From the NCBI GenBank assembly GCA_010909165.1, contig MU008176.1, positions 860,856-924,855 on the forward strand: a stretch of DNA of 64,000 bases. The letters are read 5' to 3'. Positions within the stretch are counted from its first letter, which is position 1, and each line of letters begins with the position of its first letter. The notes below the pieces were generated by a model. It saw only the letters and a program-made list of their open reading frames with translations. It had not been told where the DNA came from and made no database searches. Made by a program: the position numbers and the translations under genes. This document shows positions 60,121 to 64,000 of the stretch, in pieces. Source of the stretch: Anthoceros angustus (Eukaryota; Streptophyta; Anthocerotopsida; Anthocerotales; Anthocerotaceae).

Positions 60121-63100
60121 GTAGCCAACCAAGCTAGTATAGGAAATGAGGTCGTGGTATCCAAGAAATTAAGGATCCATCCTCGGATCATGGTATTTCC
60201 ATCATGGTTTAATTGTATAATGATGTATTTGTTGGTATGATGTATGCCACCACCCCATGGCACGAAATGAAGGATATCTATCCTTGGATCATGATCTTTC
60301 TATCAAGGATTAATTGTATTAGCGATTTGTCATGTCCCATACCTTAAGAAAGGGCCATCCTTGGCCTTGAACTATCTTCCTTATGCTTCTACAATCCAAG
60401 GATTCCAAGGATGTCTTTGGTTTTGAAATCTTTCCTGCAATCCAAGGATTCCGAGGATGTCCTTGGTCTTCAAATCTCTTCTACAATCCAAGGATTAATT
60501 ATGAGGATGTCCTTGGTCTTGAAATCTCTTCTACAATCCAAGGATTAATTATGAGGATGTGCTTGGTCTTGAAATCTCTTCTACAATCCAAGGATTAATT
60601 ATGAGGATGTCCTTGGTCTTGAAATCTCTTCTACAATCCAAGGATTAATTATGAGGATGTCCTTGGTCTTCGATATCTCTTCTACAATCCAAGGATTTTG
60701 AGGATGTCCTTAGTCTTGAAATTTCTTCTACAATCCAAGGATTAATTCCGAGGATGTTCTTGGTCTTCAAATATGGCGAAACTTTTGCAACTATATATGC
60801 CGGTGACATGATACACTAATTCCAATAAAAAAAATGGAAAGAAGTGTTGATGCCATGGAACGTGGAGCATCAATAACTCGACATCGGGGCGTCTAAAGGG
60901 GTCTAAAACAAGAAGACACTTGCGGAAGCTGCGGTAACCCAAAATGACAAATCACAAGGAATATTTGAGTCGGGATCCGTGGACAATATGCCATGGACGC
61001 GGCTCGAGCAAAGAAGGCAAGGAGCAAGTCCAAGTCCAGCTAATTCAAGTGATGAAGAAGGTCATACAACAAACCCCAAAAGTGAGGAAAGAAGTGCCAC
61101 AACAAGCCCCGTGATTGATGGGGAGGAAATGCCACAACAAGCCCTCGTAATTGATGGTGACGAAAAGCCACAAGAACCCTTAGTGATCGACAATGACAAG
61201 CGTGATAAGTTGGAAGAAATGACAAGATTGATCCATACCGACCTTTGTCCTCCTCCAAATCCCCAATGGTTGGTGGTGGCGACTACGACAAATTAGAAGA
61301 AATGACGAGATGGATCGATATTGACCTTTGTCCTCCTCATGACTATTTTTTGGGCAATGACTATGCAATCTTTGAGTCGAGGATGGAGAAAGACCAAGAG
61401 GAGAAATAGGTATAGAAGTAGGAAAGTAAAATTGAGACGGTCTCAATTATGTGTATTGAGATATTACAAAATGTACTAAGAGTTTATTGTAAATAGTAAA
61501 ATACAAACATAGTAGAAGGTTGGAAGGAATCCAATGAGGCAATAAAAGAACAATAAACTCCGCCCCAAGCATGACTTCATGAAGGACTTAAATTCCAGCC
61601 AGCTTCCCCAACCTACAGCATAAATGCGAGATATAGTGCACGTTGGCGTTGGCGTGAAACACCCTCGCTCTACCCTCATGCAATGTGACCTCACGTGTCG
61701 CTGGGGTGAAAGGTGGAACGGCCACGCGAGGCCCATGTTCTTTGTAGTGCTGCCGAGGCGTGCTAGCATCGACGATTGTAACCCCATAGATTGGGCGCCA
61801 CCTTTAGGTCATATTTCTCTCTCTTTACATGATTTATTGGATATATCATGGTGAAACAATTTCTTCGGCCCAAGTCGGGCTGCTCGACCCGGCCCTAATT
61901 GTAACCCTAAAACCTGTTGTGGTGCTCGCCATTTTTGCTGCCGCTCCGCCTGCCCAGTGAGCTCGAATCTACCGTACCGCCATGCGCTCCACGGCGTGAG
62001 GGGATGGCAGCCATGGTCTCACCCTTGCTGCCCGGTCACGACCATCGTAGTCCGACTACATAGCTTGTGTGCAATACTGAAGTATTTAGTGATTGCCTTG
62101 AATGGCGGAGGAATGGAGTGTAGAATAATGTGCTCCGCTTTCGCTAGGGGTGCTGGAATGTCTAGGATTTTGTTGCGGTTGGGCATAGGAAATGTGTGCG
62201 ATGGTAGTGCAATGAGAAAGGAGATACCATTTGTGGGATTTTGTCACCGGTATGGTTGTGCTTAAACCGCCTTCTCAATGTGATTGCGTGCTTGATCGAT
62301 TCTCACGGACTCCTTGCAATGGTAGCCCTATAGAAAGCAGTTACCTTGCTCTTCCCGACCTCTTTATGATTTTGGACGACCTTCCAATTGAGCTCAGTTG
62401 ATGGCTCCCCTCTCATGTTCTTTGCCGCATTGTCATTCGTCTTTGAGCGGGGCGATGCAAAGAGGAGGGTTCTTTGCTATTTAACTTACGTGGCAATTTA
62501 TTGTGTGAGGAGCGGGAGTGAGGCGGCACGGTGCCCATCAGTTGGATTTTGTACACATAAACTAGGAGAAAAGTGATACAACAAGATGGTGAAAGAACTA
62601 GGTGTTGTCCCTTTGTAATCTTGGGCGAGTTAAGGCAGTTAGCTAGCACAAGTTCAATAATGGACCATGTGCTAGCTAACTATCTTTAAGACAAAGTTGA
62701 GAAGGACTTATCAAGATTCCTAGACCGTAGAGGGATATTGTTCAAGATCCTCTACTCTATAGCACCGTGTTTACGATTCATGTGCAATGAAAGATGCCAA
62801 GCAGTTCCATGGTCTAACTTAATAGCACCAAAAGGGTATGGAGGTCAAGGATTTATCAAACGCTAGAAGCGGGCGTACTATTAGAATCTTCTACGAACCC
62901 ATAGATTGCATACTATCGAGCGGATCGCCTGTCGATTCTACTCGAAAATGTCTACCTACGTGGAACCAGCGGTACAAGCAGTGTTAATGGACAGCCAAAA
63001 TGGCTTAGATTTCGAGGGAAGAAGAAGAATTCTACAACTTTGGGCACACTTTGCCTACAAGGTGGCAACCCAATCGGGACCTGCCACCCCATCGCCCAAG

Positions 63101-63640
63101 GTGAGGTGGCTAGAAGCTCTATGTGTGTGGTACACACCGGGACCGTCGCCACCCCATGGTGCCCTCATATAGGGCAAGCACACAACCTAGGGCCTTCCGG
63201 ATAATGCCACTTTACGGTCACATGCGACGTGATAGCTGAGTTTTCAAATCAACATTGCCTACATATCTTTGTATATAGATAAAGTTAAATTTGGTTCTAT
63301 AATACCTACCTAGAATCTTTAAAATAGAATCGAAATACCTCTAGATATCCAATGGGGCTTAGTTGGGGAGTATGACATAAGATATGGATACGCATGTCAC
63401 ATGATAGATCAATTTCTATATCTAGAAATTTATTCATCGTGATAAATATATCAATAATATCGATAGGCGTATGATAGGGCATTTTGAACCAAGACATATA
63501 GAATGTTTCTAGCTAACTTCTTGGTCACCAATGAAGAGGGACGTTCTAGACTCTCTCGGTATTCTTCTACAACGCCTTGGTGTTAGTTCTTCAAGCACGA
63601 CCATCTAATATCATAATTGTAAAGCCCAAGGAATGACAGT
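60121..63640 (+). repeat. Repeat unit 3
   Basis: Third copy of the unit. Minisatellite at 60391-60765, ORF relic at 60834-61409, spacer to 63264 and the 370-bp block to 63640. The preceding 59140-60120 segment repeats 50564-51540. Confidence 0.88.
60834..61409 (+). pseudogene. AT-hook-like acidic ORF in repeat unit 3
   Basis: ATG 60834 starts the same MERSVDAMERGASITRHRG, then shifts frame. Open again from about 60979 with the acidic VIDGEEMPQQ/VIDGDEKPQE/VIDNDKRDK repeats and KLEEMTRLIHTDLCPPP. The second KLEEMTR copy follows in another frame to the stop at 61407. Confidence 0.45.
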
Positions 63641-64000
63641 AGCCAACCAAGCTAGTATAGGAAATGAGGTCGTGGTATCCAAGAAATTAAGGATCCATCC
63701 TCGGATCATGGTATTTCCATCATGGTTTAATTGTATAATGATGTATTTGTTGGTATGATGTATGCCACCACCCCATGGCACGAAATGAAGGATATCTATC
63801 CTTGGATCATGATCTTTCTATCAAGGATTAATTGTATTAGCGATTTGTCATGTCCCATACCTTAAGAAAGGGCCATCCTTGGCCTTGAACTATCTTCCTT
63901 ATGCTTCTACAATCCAAGGATTCCGAGGATGTCCTTGGTCTTCAAATCTCTTCTACAATCCAAGGATTAATTATGAGGATGTCCTTGGTCTTGAAATCTC
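63641..64000 (+). repeat. Repeat unit 4, cut by the window edge
   Basis: Begins as the other units and reaches the second minisatellite unit at the end of the window, so the array continues to the right. Confidence 0.9.

Larger units (their letters stand above)
50564..64000 (+). repeat. Tandem array of a composite 3.5-kb repeat, continuing beyond the window
   Basis: The word AGCCAACCAAGCTAGTATAG marks each unit at about 52166, 55695, 60122 and 63650, giving periods near 3.53, 4.43 and 3.53 kb. The long interval contains an additional block (59140-60120) that also stands at the left border (50564-51540). Each unit holds, in order, a block of about 630 or 370 bp, a 51-bp minisatellite, an ORF with an AT-hook-like motif, and 1.9 kb of spacer. 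Units are nearly identical apart from small indels. The array is not related by sequence to the LTR elements on the left. Confidence 0.9.

Overview
The window is nuclear DNA of a land plant. GT-AG introns, PLS-class and P-class PPR genes, an organellar SSB-type PDF motif and plant LTR retrotransposons all point there. The E2-type C-terminus of the large PPR gene (an AWKQPG-like signature followed by a VHTF segment) and its modules of about 117 residues are most like fern PPR proteins. A fern is my best guess and a lycophyte is not excluded; this is inference from protein style, not a search.

Layout. 1-31 kb is a graveyard of LTR retrotransposons. 1-6.5 kb: a plus-strand Ty3/gypsy pol, broken by many frameshifts, with a C5-cytosine methyltransferase domain between protease and reverse transcriptase and a Cys-rich PHD-like tail after the integrase. 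6.5-7.7 kb: a gag on the minus strand. 10-12 kb: a minus-strand Ty1/copia gag. 12-15.2 kb: GC-rich sequence I could not assign. 15.2-18.7 kb: a minus-strand transposon-type ORF. 21.7-28.3 kb: a complete Ty3/gypsy element with LTRs, PBS, gag-pol, PPT and a TTGAT target-site duplication, whose 5' end and integrase are each locally duplicated. 28.6-31 kb: minisatellites and a novel tandem-repeat protein.

31.5-49.7 kb is the gene island: an FAD-dependent amine-oxidase-like protein (minus), a P-class PPR (minus), an OSB-like PDF-motif fragment (plus), a very long PLS-E PPR gene with an in-frame duplication of four modules (plus), an intact single-exon protein with a uracil-DNA-glycosylase-like layout (plus), and a 12-exon P4-ATPase (minus). 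At least three of these (both PPRs and the OSB fragment) belong to families that act on organellar nucleic acids.

50-64 kb is a tandem array of a unit of about 3.5 kb that carries a hairpin-prone minisatellite and a degenerate ORF with an AT-hook-like motif. Copies differ almost only by short indels at C/G-containing sites, while the gene island keeps long open frames. That contrast suggests base-calling or polishing errors at methylated, repeated DNA, so many frameshifts in the transposons may be technical. I identified no rRNA, tRNA or CRISPR.
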